Position numbers and translations under genes: made by a program. The notes beneath the pieces were generated by a model. The model was not told the origin of the DNA. It worked only from the letters and a program-made list of their open reading frames with translations, and made no database searches. DNA of 64,000 nucleotides from Ulva prolifera. Lineage: Eukaryota > Chlorophyta > Ulvophyceae > Ulvales > Ulvaceae. Of this stretch, positions 28,231 through 40,299 are shown piece after piece. How positions within the stretch are numbered: position 1 is the stretch's first letter; every line of letters begins with the position of its first letter. The DNA lies in contig CM041197.1 in NCBI GenBank assembly GCA_023078555.1, positions 6,407,810 to 6,471,809 on the forward strand, given 5' to 3'.

Positions 28231-31200
28231 AAATTTCCATCTGACACCCATTGGCATGATATGTATGTATACAACATGAAGAAGTGAGCGCGGTGTGTAA
28301 AGGCCCTCCCATGCATGTCTTCTCCGAAAGTACAAAGTTTTTGAAGAATGTGGACTACACAACAGCTAGAATGCAAGCAGGCATGGGCTCAATGTAAATC
28401 AGTATATCTGACACACATAAATATTATATGTATGTATACAACATGTAGAAATGAGCGCGTCGATGTAAAGGTACTCCCATGCCTGCCTGCTTCGAAAGTA
28501 CACAGTTTTCGAAGAACGTGGTCTACATACTAGTAGGAATGCACGCGGGCACGAGGTCAATGAAATTTCCATCTGACACCCATTGGCATGATATGTATGT
28601 ATACAACATGAAGAAGTGAGCGCGGTGTGTAAAGGCCCTCCCATGCATGTCTTCTCCGAAAGTACACAGTTTTTGAAGAATGTGGACTACACAACAGCTA
28701 GAATGCAAGCAGGCATGGGCTCAATGTAAATCAGTATATCTGACACACATTGGCATGATATGTATGTATACAACATGTAGAAGTGAGCGCGCCAACGTAA
28801 ACGTACTCCCATGCATGTCTTCTCCGAAAGTACACAGTTTTTGAAGAACGTGGACTACACAACAGCTAGAATGCAAGCAGGCATGGGCTCAATGTAAATC
28901 AGTATATCTGACACACATTGACATTATATGTATGTATACAACATGTAGAAATGAGCGCGTCGATGTAAAGGTACTCCCATGCCTGCCTGCTTCGAAAGTA
29001 CACAGTTTTCGAAGAACGTGGTCTACACACTAGTAGGAATGCACGCGGGCACGAGGTCAATGAAATTTCCATCTGACACCCATTGGCATGATATGTATGT
29101 ATACAACATGAAGAAGTGAGCGCGGTGTGTAAAGGCCCTCCCATGCATGTCTTCTCCGAAAGTACACAGTTTTTGAAGAATGTGGACTACACAACAGCTA
29201 GAATGCAAGCAGGCATGGGCTCAATGTAAATCAGTATATCCGACACATATTAACATTATATGTATGTATACAACATGTAGAAATGAGTGCGTCGATGTAA
29301 AGGTACTCCCAGGCTTGCCTGCTTCGAAAGTACACAGTTTTCGCAAAACGTGGTCTACACACTAGTAGGAATGCACGCGGGCACGAGGTCAATGAAAAAT
29401 TTCCATCTGACACCCATTGGCATGATATGTATGTATACAACATGAAGAAGTGAGCGCGGTGTGTAAAGGCCCTCCCATGCATGTCTTCTCCGAAAGTACA
29501 CAGTTTTTGAAGAATGTGGACTACACAACAGCTAGAATGCAAGCAGGCATGGGCTCAATGTAAATCAGTATATCTGACACACATTGGCATGATATGTATG
29601 TATACAACATGTAGAAGTGAGCGCGCCAATGTAAACGTACTCCCATGCCTGCCAGCTTCGAAAGTACACAGTTTTTGAAGATCGTGGTCTACACACTAGT
29701 AGGAATGCACGCGGGCACGAGGACAATGAAAATTTTCCATCTGACACACATTGGCATGATATGTATGTATACAACATGTAGAAGTGAGCGCGCCAATGTA
29801 AACGTACTCCCATGCCTGCCAGCTCCGAAAGTACACAGTTTTTGAAGAACGTGGACTACACAACAGCTAGAATGCAAGCAGGCATGGGCTCAATGTAAAT
29901 CAGTATATCTGACACACATTGACATTATATGTATGTATACAACATGTAGAAATGAGCGCGTCGATGTAAAGGTACTCCCAGGCCTGCCTGCTTCGAAAGT
30001 ACACAGTTTTCGAAGAACGTGGTCTACACACTAGTAGGAATGCACGCGTGCACGAGGTCAATGAAAATTTTCCATCTGACACCCATTGGCATGATATGTA
30101 TGTATACAACATGAAGAAGTGAGCGCGCCAACGTAAACGTACTCCCATGCATGCCTGCTTCGAAAGTACACAGTTTTTGAAGATCGTGATCTACACACCA
30201 GTTGTTATGCACGCGGGCATAGGCTCATTGTAAATCAGTATATCCGACACACATTAACATTATATGTATGTATACAACATGTAGAAATGAGCGCGTCGAT
30301 GTAAAGGTACTCCCATGCCTGCCTGCTTCGAAAGTACACAGTTTTCGAAGAACGTGGTCTACACACTAGTAGGAATGCACGCGGGCACGAGGTCAATGAA
30401 AAATTTCCATCTGACACCCATTGGCATGATATGTATGTATACAACATGAAGAAGTGAGCGCGGTGTGTAAAGGCCCTCCCATGCATGTCTTCTCCGAAAG
30501 TACACAGTTTTTGAAGAATGTGGACTACACAACAGCTAGAATGCAAGCAGGCATGGGCTCAATGTAAATCAGTATATCTGACACACATTGGCATGATATG
30601 TATGTATACAACATGTAGAAGTGAGCGCGCCAATGTAAACGTACTCCCATGCCTGCCAGCTTCGAAAGTACACAGTTTTTGAAGATCGTGGTCTACACAC
30701 TAGTAGGAATGCACGCGGGCACGAGGACAATGAAAATTTTCCATCTGACACACATTGGCATGATATGTATGTATACAACATGAAGAAATGAGCGCGGCGT
30801 GTAAAGGACCTCCCATGCATGTCTTCTCCGAAAGTACACAGTTTTTGAAGAACGTGGACTACACAACAGCTAGAATGCAAGCAGGCATGGGCTCAATGTA
30901 AATCAGTATATCTGACACACATTAACATTATATGTATGTATACAACATGTAGAAATGAGCGCGTCGATGTAAAGGTACTCCCAGGCCTGCCTGCTTCGAA
31001 AGTACACAGTTTTCGAAGAACGTGGTCTACACACTAGTAGGAATGCACGCGGGCACGAGGTCAATGAAAATTTTCCATCTGACACCCATTGGCATGATAT
31101 GTATGTATACAACATGAAGAAGTGAGCGCGCCAACGTAAACGTACTCCCATGCATGCCTGCTTCGAAAGTACACAGTTTTTGAAGATCGTGATCTACACA

Positions 31201-31411
31201 CCAATTGTTATGCACGCGGGCATAGGCTCAATGTAAATCAGTATATCCGACACACATTAACATTATATGTATGTATACAACATGTAGAAATGAGCGCGTC
31301 GATGTAAAGGTACTCCCATGCCTGCCTGCTTCGAAAGTACACAGTTTTCGAAGAACGTGGTCTACACACTAGTAGGAATGCACGCGGGCACGAGGTCAAT
31401 GAAATTTCCAT
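28231..31411 (+). repeat. Sub-lineage with 2-bp deletion in the A-tract
   Basis: The tail that normally reads AATGAAAAATTTCC is shortened to AATGAAATTTCC at 28231, 28563, 29063 and 31402 and was not seen elsewhere. The deletion makes the local dimer 332 bp. It marks a clade spread by short-range exchange over about 3.2 kb, with 28.07-28.3 kb matching 31.24-31.5 kb at offset 3171. Confidence 0.7.
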
Positions 31412-32316
31412 CTGACACCCATTGGCATGATATGTATGTATACAACATGAAGAAGTGAGCGCGGTGTGTAAAGGCCCTCCCATGCATGTCTTCTCCGAAA
31501 GTACAAAGTTTTTGAAGAATGTGGACTACACAACAGCTAGAATGCAAGCAGGCATGGGCTCAATGTAAATCAGTATATCTGACACACATAAATATTATAT
31601 GTATGTATACAACATGTAGAAATGAGCGCGTCGATGTAAAGGTACTCCCAGGCCTGCCTGCTTCGAAAGTACACAGTTTTCGAAGAACGTGGTCTACACA
31701 CTAGTAAGAATGCACGCGGGCACGAGGTCAATGAAACTTTTCCATCTGACACACATTGGCATGATATGTATGTATACAACATGTAGAAGTGAGCGCGCCA
31801 ATGTAAACGTACTCCCATGCATGCCTGCTTCGAAAGTACACAGTTTTTGAAGATCGTGATCTACACACCAGTTGTTATGCACGCGGGCATGGGCTCAATG
31901 TAAATCAGTATATCCGACACACATTAACATTATATGTATGTATACAACATGTAGAAATGAGTGCGTCGATGTAAAGGTACTCCCAGGCTTGCCTGCTTCG
32001 AAAGTACACAGTTTTCGCAAAACGTGGTCTACACACTAGTAGGAATGCACGCGGGCACGAGGTCAATGAAAAATTTCCATCTGACACCCATTGGCATGAT
32101 ATGTATGTATACAACATGAAGAAGTGAGCGCGGTGTGTAAAGGCCCTCCCATGCATGTCTTCTCCGAAAGTACACAGTTTTTGAAGAATGTGGACTACAA
32201 AACAGCTAGAATGCAAGCAGGCATGGGCTCAATGTAAATCAGTATATCTGACACACATTAACATTATATGTATGTATACAACATGTAGAAATGAGCGCGT
32301 CGATGTAAAGGTACTC

Positions 32317-34900
32317 TCAGGCCTGCCTGCTTCGAAAGTACACAGTTTTTGCAGAACGTGGTCTACACACTAGTAGGAATGCACGCGGGCACGAGGTCAA
32401 TGAAAAATTTCCATCTGACACCCATTGGCATGATATGTATGTATACAACATGAAGAAGTGAGCGCGGTGTGTAAAGGCCCTCCCATGCATGTCTTCTCCG
32501 AAAGTACACAGTTTTTGAAGAATGTGGACTACAAAACAGCTAGAATGCAAGCAGGCATGGGCTCAATGTAAATCAGTATATCTGACACACATAAATATTA
32601 TATGTATGTATACAACATGTAGAAATGAGCGCGTCGATGTAAAGGTACTCCCAGGCCTGCCTGCTTCGAAAGTACACAGTTTTCGAAGAACGTGGTCTAT
32701 ACACTAGTAGGAATGCACGCGGGCACGAGGACAATGAAAATTTTCCATCTGACACACATTGGCATGATATGTATGTATACAACATGAAGAAATGAGCGCG
32801 GCGTGTAAAGGACCTCCCATGCATGTCTTCTCCGAAAGTACACAGTTTTTGAAGAACGTGGACTACACAACAGCTAGAATGCAAGCAGGCATGGGCTCAA
32901 TGTAAATCATTATATCTGACACGCATTAACATTATATGTATGTATACAACATGTAGAAATGAGCGCGTCGATGTAAAGGTACTCTCAGGCCTGCCTGCTT
33001 CGAAAGTACACAGTTTTTGAAGAATGTGGACTACAAAACAGCTAGAATGCAAGCAGGCATGGGCTCAATGTAAATCAGTATATCTGACACACATAAATAT
33101 TATATGTATGTATACAACATGTAGAAATGAGCGCGTCGATGTAAAGGTACTCCCAGGCCTGCCTGCTTCGAAAGTACACAGTTTTCGAAGAACGTGGTCT
33201 ACACACTAGTAGGAATGCACGCGGGCACGAGGTCAATGAAACTTTTCCATCTGACACACATTGGCATGATATGTATGTATACAACATGTAGAAGTGAGCG
33301 CGCCAATGTAAACGTACTCCCATGCCTGCCAGCTTCGAAAGTACACAGTTTTTGAAGATCGTGGTCTACACACTAGTAGGAATGCACGCGGGCACGACGT
33401 CAATGAAAATTTTCCATCTGACACACATTGGCATGATATGTATGTATACAACATGAAGAAATGAGCGCGGTGTGTAAAGGCCCTCCAATGCATGTCTTCT
33501 CCGAAAGCACACAGTTTTTGAAGAATGTGGACTACACAACAGCTAGAATGCAAGCAGGCATGGGCTCAATGTAAATCAGTATATCTGACACACATAAATA
33601 TTATATGTATGTATACAACATGTAGAAATGAGCGCGTCGATGTAAAGGTACTCCCAGGCCTGCCTGCTTTGAAAGTACACAGTTTTCGAAGAACGTGGTC
33701 TATACACTAGTAGGAATGCACGCGGGCACGAGGACAATGAAAATTTTCCATCTGACACACATTGGCATGATATGTATGTATACAACATGAAGAAATGAGC
33801 GCGGCGTGTAAAGGACCTCCCATGCATGTCTTCTCCGAAAGTACACAGTTTTTGAAGAACGTGGACTACACAACAGCTAGAATGCAAGCAGGCATGGGCT
33901 CAATGTAAATCATTATATCTGACACACATTAACATTATATGTATGTATACAACATGTAGAAATGAGCGCGTCGATGTAAAGGTACTCTCAGGCCTGCCTG
34001 CTTCGAAAGTACACAGTTTTTGCAGAACGTGGTCTACACACTAGTAGGAATGCACGCGGGCACGAGGTCAATGAAAAATTTCCATCTGACACCCATTGGC
34101 ATGATATGTATGTATACAACATGAAGAAGTGAGCGCGGTGTGTAAAGGCCCTCCCATGCATGTCTTCTCCGAAAGTACACAGTTTTTGAAGAATGTGGAC
34201 TACAAAACAGCTAGAATGCAAGCAGGCATGGGCTCAATGTAAATCAGTATATCTGACACACATAAATATTATATGTATGTATACAACATGTAGAAATGAG
34301 CGCGTCGATGTAAAGGTACTCCCAGGCCTGCCTGCTTCGAAAGTACACAGTTTTCGAAGAACGTGGTCTATACACTAGTAGGAATGCACGCGGGCACGAG
34401 GTCAATGAAAAATTTCCATCTGACACCCATTGGCATGATATGTATGTATACAACATGAAGAAGTGAGCGCGGTGTGTAAAGGCCCTCCCATGCATGTCTT
34501 CTCCGAAAGTACACAGTTTTTGAAGAACGTGGACTACACAACAGCTAGAATGCAAGCAGGCATGGGCTCAATGTAAATCATTATATCTGACACACATTAA
34601 CATTATATGTATGTATACAACATGTAGAAATGAGCGCGTCGATGTAAAGGTACTCTGAGGCCTGCCTGCTTCGAAAGTACACAGTTTTTGCAGAACGTGG
34701 TCTACACACTAGTAGGAATGCACGCGGGCACGAGGTCAATGAAAATTTTCCATCTGACACACATTGGCATGATATGTATGTATACAACATGAAGAAATGA
34801 GCGCGGTGTGTAAAGGCCCTCCCATGCATGTCTTCTCCGAAAGTACACAGTTTTTGAAGAACGTGGACTACACAACAGCTAGAATGCAAGCAGGCATGGG
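32317..34900 (+). repeat. Right-end array 1 blocks, offsets 1003 and 1671 bp
   Basis: Units from 32573-32884 recur at 33576-33887 (offset 1003, six units), and those from 32317-32550 recur at 33988-34221 (offset 1671, ten units). This terminal domain has private variants: GGACTACAAAACAGC, TACTCTCAGG, AAATCATTATATC and GGTCTATACAC. One TACTCTGAGG occurs near 34652. It is a distinct homogenisation domain next to the junction with array 2. Confidence 0.75.
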
Positions 34901-35094
34901 CTCAATGTAAATCAGTATATCTGACACACATTGGCATGATATGTATGTATACAACATGTAGAAGTGAGCGCGCCAATGTAAACGTACTCCCATGCCTGCC
35001 AGCTTCGAAAGTACACAGTTTTTGAAGATCGTGGTCTACACACTAGTAGGAATGCACGCGGGCACGAGGTCAATGAAAATTTTCCATCTGACAC

Positions 35095-35115
35095 ACATTG
35101 GCAAGTTCACAGGTG
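35095..35115. other. Array 1 / array 2 junction
   Basis: Array 1 reads normally through CACACATTGGCA, ending at 35103, where TGATATG should follow. Instead the sequence continues as AGTTCACAGGTGC, a normal interior point of the array 2 unit. At most one base (A) is shared. There is no spacer, target-site duplication or mobile element. The break therefore looks like blunt or near-blunt illegitimate joining. An assembly chimera cannot be excluded from sequence alone. Confidence 0.9.
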
Positions 35116-35219
35116 CTGAATATGTAATGTATTGGCTAATCGAGAAAAGATTTTCCACACGTCGAAGTTGAGTGCTTTACTACAACACTCTCTTCACATG
35201 ACATAGGTGTGTTTGACCT

Positions 35220-35243
35220 TTGCGCACGTCCGTTAAAGCGCAA
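35220..35243. repeat. Array 2 hairpin, sub-type b example
   Basis: In units with the sub-type b box (GTTAAAGCGCAACC), TTGCGC at 35220-35225 and GCGCAA at 35238-35243 are perfect reverse complements around a 12-nt spacer. The element recurs in each b unit. Confidence 0.55.
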
Positions 35244-35564
35244 CCGGCTTCCCTGTCACCTAGAAGTTGAAAAGTTCACAGGTGCTGAATATGTAATGTA
35301 TTGGCTCATCGAGAAAATATTTTCCACACGTCGAAGTTTAGTGCTTTACTACACCACACTCTACACATGACATAGGTGTGTGTGACCTTTGCGCACGTCT
35401 GTTAAAGCGCAACCGGCTTCCCTGTCACCTAAAAGTTAAAAAGTTCACAGGTGCTGAATATGTAATGTATTGGCTCATCGAGAAAAGATTTTCCACACGT
35501 CGAAGTTGAGTGCTTTACTACAACACACTTAACACAAGCCATAGGCGTGTGTGACCTTTGCGCA

Positions 35565-35576
35565 CGTCCGTTGACG
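35565..35576. repeat. Array 2 hairpin, sub-type a example
   Basis: In units with the sub-type a box (GTTGACGAGCAACC) the b-type stem is lost, but CGTC-CGTT-GACG forms another small perfect hairpin at the same place. Both main sub-types can therefore fold here, with different bases. Sub-type c (GTTAAGAGCAACATG, one base shorter, first near 37427) has neither full stem. Short stems like these also arise by chance. Confidence 0.45.
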
Positions 35577-36293
35577 AGCAACCGGCTTCCCTGTCACCTG
35601 GTAGTTGAAAAGTTCACAGGTGCTGAATATGTAATGTATTGGCTAATCGAGAAAAGATTTTCCACACGTCGAAGTTGAGTGCTTTACTACAACACTCTCT
35701 TCACATGACATAGGTGTGTTTGACCTTTGCGCACGTCCGTTAAAGCGCAACCGGTTTCCCTGTCACCTAGTAGTTGAAAAGTTCATAGGTGCTGAATATG
35801 TAATGTATTGGCTCATCGAGAAAAGATTTTCCACACGTCGAAGTTAAGTGCTTTACTACACCACACTCTACACATGACATAGGTGTGTGTGACCTTTGCG
35901 CACGTCTGTTAAAGCGCAACCGGCTTCCCTGTCACCTTGAAGTCGAAAAGTTCACAGGTGCTGAATATGTAATGTACTGGCTCATCGAGAAAAGGTTTTC
36001 CACACGTCGAAGTTGAGTGCTTTACTACAACACTCTCTTCACATGACATAGGTGTGTGTGACCTTTGCGCACGTCCGTTAAAGCGCAACCGGCTTCCCTG
36101 TCACCTAGAAGTTGAAAAGTTCAAAGGTGCTGAATATGTAATGTATTGGCTCATCGAGAAAGATTTTCCAGACGTCGAAGTTGAGTGCTTTACTACAACA
36201 CACTTAACACAAGCCATAGGCGTGTGTGACCTTTGCGCACGTCCGTTGACGAGCAACCGGCTTCCCTATCACCTAGTAGTTGAAAAGTTCACA

Positions 36294-36373
36294 GGCGCTG
36301 TATATGGCATGCATTTACTCAGCGAGAAGAGAATTCGACACATTGGATCAGAGCACTACTCTAGAAAACACTT
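36294..36373 (+). repeat. Mosaic array 2 unit with diverged 80-bp segment (copy 1)
   Basis: From GGCGCTGTATATGG to AAAACACTTA the sequence aligns with the ordinary unit at only about 70% by hand, with one net base missing (unit length 168). The flanks on both sides are typical of the array. Landmarks are GGCATGCATTTACTCAGCG, AGAGAATTCGACAC and GGATCAGAGCACTACTC. Sharp edges point to a patch from an older or different sub-family placed by gene conversion or crossing-over. Confidence 0.8.
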
Positions 36374-37305
36374 ATCACATGACATAGGTGTGTGTGACCT
36401 TTGCGCACGTCCGTTAAAGCGCAACCGGCTTCCCTGTCACCTAGTAGTTGAAAAACTACAGGTGCTGAATATGTAATGTATTGGCTAATCGAGAAAAGAT
36501 TTTCCACACGTCGAAGTTGAGTGCTTTACTACAACACTCTCTTCACATGACATAGGTGTGTTTGACCTTTGCGCACGTCCGTTAAAGCGCAACCGGCTTC
36601 CCTGTCACCTAGAAGTTGAAAAGTTCACAAGTGCTGAATATGTAATGTATTGGCTCATCGAGAAAAGATTTTCCACACGTCGAAGTTTAGTGCTTTACTA
36701 CAACACTCTCTTCACATGACATAGGTGTGTGTGACCTTTGCGCACGTCCGTTAAAGCGCAACCGGCTTCCCTGTCACCTAAAAGTTAAAAAGTTCACAGG
36801 TGCTGAATATGTAATGTATTGGCTCATCGAGAAAAGATTTTCCACACGTCGAAGTTGAGTGCTTTACTACAACACACTTAACACAAGCCATAGGCGTGTG
36901 TGACCTTTGCGCACGTCCGTTGACGAGCAACCGGTTTCCCTGTCACCTAGTAGTTGAAAAGTTCATAGGTGCTGAATATGTAATGTATTGGCTAATCGAG
37001 AAAAGATTTTCCACACGTCGAAGTTAAGTGCTTTACTACAACACTCTCTTCACATGTCATAGGTGTGTGTGACCTTTGCGCACGTCCGTTAAAGCGCAAC
37101 CGGCTTCCCTGTCACCTAAAAGTTAAAAAGTTCACAGGTGCTGAATATGTAATGTATTGGCTCATCGAGAAAAGATTTTCCAGACGTCGAAGTTGATTGC
37201 TTTACTACAACACACTTAACACAAGCCATAGGCGTGTGTGACCTTTGCGCACGTCCGTTGACGAGCAACCGGCTTCCCTGTCACTTAGTAGTTGAAAAGT
37301 TCACA

Positions 37306-37386
37306 GGCGCTGTATATGGCATGCATTTACTCAGCGAGAAGAGAATTCGACACATTGGATCAGAGCACTACTCTAGAAAACACTTA
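37306..37386 (+). repeat. Mosaic array 2 unit (copy 2)
   Basis: The same diverged segment as at 36294, within the first 1181-bp block. It is preceded by the private CACTTAGTAG variant (normally CACCTAGTAG). It is followed by a sub-type c unit, not by another mosaic unit as in the two later blocks. Confidence 0.8.
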
Positions 37387-38486
37387 ACACAAGCCATAGG
37401 CGTGTGTGACCTTTGCGCACGTCCGTTAAGAGCAACATGCTTCCCTGTCACCTTGAAGTCGAAAAGTTCACAGGTGCTGAATATGTAATGTATTGGCTCA
37501 TCGAGAAAAGATTTTCCACACGTCGAAGTTGAGTGCTTTACTACAACACTCTCTTCACATGACATAGGTGTGTGTGACCTTTGCGCACGTCCGTTAAAGC
37601 GCAACCGGCTTCCCTGTCACCTAGAAGTTGAAAAGTTCAAAGGTGCTAAATATGTAATGTATTGGCTCATCGAGAAAAGATTTTCCACACGTCGAAGTTG
37701 AGTGCTTTACTACAACACTCTCTTCACATGACATAGGTGTGTGTGACCTTTGCGCACGTCCGTTAAAGCGCAACCGGCTTCCCTGTCACCTAAAAGTTAA
37801 AAAGTTCACAGGTGCTGAATATGTAATGTATTGGCTCATCGAGAAAAGATTTTCCACACGTCGAAGTTGAGTGCTTTACTACAACACTCTCTTCACATGA
37901 CATAGGTGTGTGTGACCTTTGCGCACGTCCGTTAAAGCGCAACCGGCTTCCCTGTCACCTAAAAGTTAAAAAGTTCACAGGTGCTGAATATGTAATGTAT
38001 TGGCTCATCGAGAAAAGATTTTCCACACGTCGAAGTTGAGTGCTTTACTACAACACACTTAACACAAGCCATAGGCGTGTGTGACCTTTGCGCACGTCCG
38101 TTGACGAGCAACCGGTTTCCCTGTCACCTAGTAGTTGAAAAGTTCATAGGTGCTGAATATGTAATGTATTGGCTAATCGAGAAAAGATTTTCCACACGTC
38201 GAAGTTAAGTGCTTTACTACAACACTCTCTTCACATGTCATAGGTGTGTGTGACCTTTGCGCACGTCCGTTAAAGCGCAACCGGCTTCCCTGTCACCTAA
38301 AAGTTAAAAAGTTCACAGGTGCTGAATATGTAATGTATTGGCTCATCGAGAAAAGATTTTCCAGACGTCGAAGTTGATTGCTTTACTACAACACACTTAA
38401 CACAAGCCATAGGCGTGTGTGACCTTTGCGCACGTCCGTTGACGAGCAACCGGCTTCCCTGTCACTTAGTAGTTGAAAAGTTCACA

Positions 38487-38735
38487 GGCGCTGTATATGG
38501 CATGCATTTACTCAGCGAGAAGAGAATTCGACACATTGGATCAGAGCACTACTCTAGAAAACACTTAACACAAGCCATAGGCGTGTGTGACCTTTGCGCA
38601 CGTCCGTTGACGAGCAACCGGCTTCCCTGTCACTTAGTAGTTGAAAAGTTCACAGGCGCTGTATATGGCATGCATTTACTCAGCGAGAAGAGAATTCGAC
38701 ACATTGGATCAGAGCACTACTCTAGAAAACACTTA
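38487..38735 (+). repeat. Tandem pair of mosaic array 2 units (copies 3 and 4)
   Basis: Diverged segments at 38487-38567 and 38655-38735, exactly 168 bp apart, each with the CACTTAGTAG marker upstream. Because 168 is a multiple of three, one plus-strand frame stays open across the pair (38415-38882). That explains the long open frame without invoking a gene. Confidence 0.8.
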
Positions 38736-39667
38736 ACACAAGCCATAGGCGTGTGTGACCTTTGCGCACGTCCGTTGACGAGCAACCGGCTTCCCTGTCA
38801 CCTGGTAGTTGAAAAGTTCACAGGTGCTGAATATGTAATGTATTGGCTAATCGAGAAAAGATTTTCCACACGTCGAAGTTGAGTGCTTTACTACAACACT
38901 CTCTTCACATGACATAGGTGTGTTTGACCTTTGGGCACGTCCGTTAAAGTGCAACCGGCTTCCCTGTCACCTAAAAGTTAAAAAGTTCACAGGTGCTGAA
39001 TATGTAATGTATTGGCTCATCGAGAAAAGATTTTCCACACGTCGAAGTTGAGTGCTTTACTACAACACTCTCTTCACATGACATAGGTGTGTGTGACCTT
39101 TGCGCACGTCCGTTAAAGCGCAACCGGCTTCCCTGTCACCTAAAAGTTAAAAAGTTCACAGGTGCTGAATATGTAATGTATTGGCTCATCGAGAAAAGAT
39201 TTTCCACACGTCGAAGTTGAGTGCTTTACTACAACACACTTAACACAAGCCATAGGCGTGTGTGACCTTTGCGCACGTCCGTTGACGAGCAACCGGTTTC
39301 CCTGTCACCTAGTAGTTGAAAAGTTCATAGGTGCTGAATATGTAATGTATTGGCTAATCGAGAAAAGATTTTCCACACGTCGAAGTTAAGTGCTTTACTA
39401 CAACACTCTCTTCACATGTCATAGGTGTGTGTGACCTTTGCGCACGTCCGTTAAAGCGCAACCGGCTTCCCTGTCACCTAAAAGTTAAAAAGTTCACAGG
39501 TGCTGAATATGTAATGTATTGGCTCATCGAGAAAAGATTTTCCAGACGTCGAAGTTGATTGCTTTACTACAACACACTTAACACAAGCCATAGGCGTGTG
39601 TGACCTTTGCGCACGTCCGTTGACGAGCAACCGGCTTCCCTGTCACTTAGTAGTTGAAAAGTTCACA

Positions 39668-39916
39668 GGCGCTGTATATGGCATGCATTTACTCAGCGAG
39701 AAGAGAATTCGACACATTGGATCAGAGCACTACTCTAGAAAACACTTAACACAAGCCATAGGCGTGTGTGACCTTTGCGCACGTCCGTTGACGAGCAACC
39801 GGCTTCCCTGTCACTTAGTAGTTGAAAAGTTCACAGGCGCTGTATATGGCATGCATTTACTCAGCGAGAAGAGAATTCGACACATTGGATCAGAGCACTA
39901 CTCTAGAAAACACTTA
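39668..39916 (+). repeat. Tandem pair of mosaic array 2 units (copies 5 and 6)
   Basis: Diverged segments at 39668-39748 and 39836-39916, which repeat the 38487-38735 pair at an offset of exactly 1181 bp. No further mosaic units were found in the remaining 18 kb of array 2, so the variant is confined to the side facing array 1. Confidence 0.8.
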
Positions 39917-40299
39917 ACACAAGCCATAGGCGTGTGTGACCTTTGCGCACGTCCGTTGACGAGCAACCGGCTTCCCTGTCACCTGGTAGTTGAAAAGTTC
40001 ACAGGTGCTGAATATGTAATGTATTGGCTAATCGAGAAAAGATTTTCCACACGTCGAAGTTGAGTGCTTTACTACAACACTCTCTTCACATGACATAGGT
40101 GTGTTTGACCTTTGGGCACGTCCGTTAAAGTGCAACCGGCTTCCCTGTCACCTAGAAGTTGAAAAGTTCACAGGTGCTGAATATGTAATGTATTGGCTCA
40201 TCGAGAAAAGATTTTCCACACGTCGAAGTTGAGTGCTTTACTACAACACACTTAACACAAGCCATAGGCGTGTGTGACCTTTGCGCACGTCCGTTGACG

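Larger units (their letters stand above)
1..35103 (+). repeat. Satellite array 1: 167-168 bp tandem unit, about 210 copies
   Basis: Head-to-tail array of one unit, followed from base 1 to the junction at 35103. Anchoring on GTATACAACATG gives starts at 3, 170, 337, 505, 672, 839 and 1006, so the unit is 167 bp (168 for some variants). Landmarks in order are an alternating pyrimidine-purine stretch around TATGTATGTATAC, a GAGCGCG box, TACTCCCA, CTTCGAAAGTACACAG, a CTACACA box, a GCACGCGGGC box (or GCAAGCAGGC) and a tail ending in CTGACAC or CCGACAC. All copies have the same orientation and no insertion interrupts them. The array runs off the left edge, so its true size is unknown. Unit length, purity and layering point to eukaryotic heterochromatin. 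Centromeric identity is possible but cannot be shown here. I do not recognise the family. Confidence 0.97.
36700..40151 (+). repeat. 1181-bp, seven-unit higher-order repeat, about three copies
   Basis: The marker CCGGTTTCCC occurs at about 36931, 38112 and 39293, and the mosaic segments at 37306, 38487 and 39668, all 1181 bp apart. The last two copies agree along their length, including TTTGGGCACG and AAAGTGCAACC near 38935 and 40116, until they part near 38971/40152. The first copy differs in the part after its single mosaic unit. Confidence 0.85.

Noticed and set aside
35095-35115. Mobile element insertion creating the array 1/2 junction
   Set aside because: There are no terminal repeats, target-site duplication or poly-A at the join, and array 1 does not resume on the far side within the window.
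38415-38882. Zinc-finger gene cluster
   Set aside because: The C-x2-C-x10-C-H pattern appears only in the open 168-bp units, lacks the second ligand set of known fingers, and ordinary units interrupt the frame with stops.
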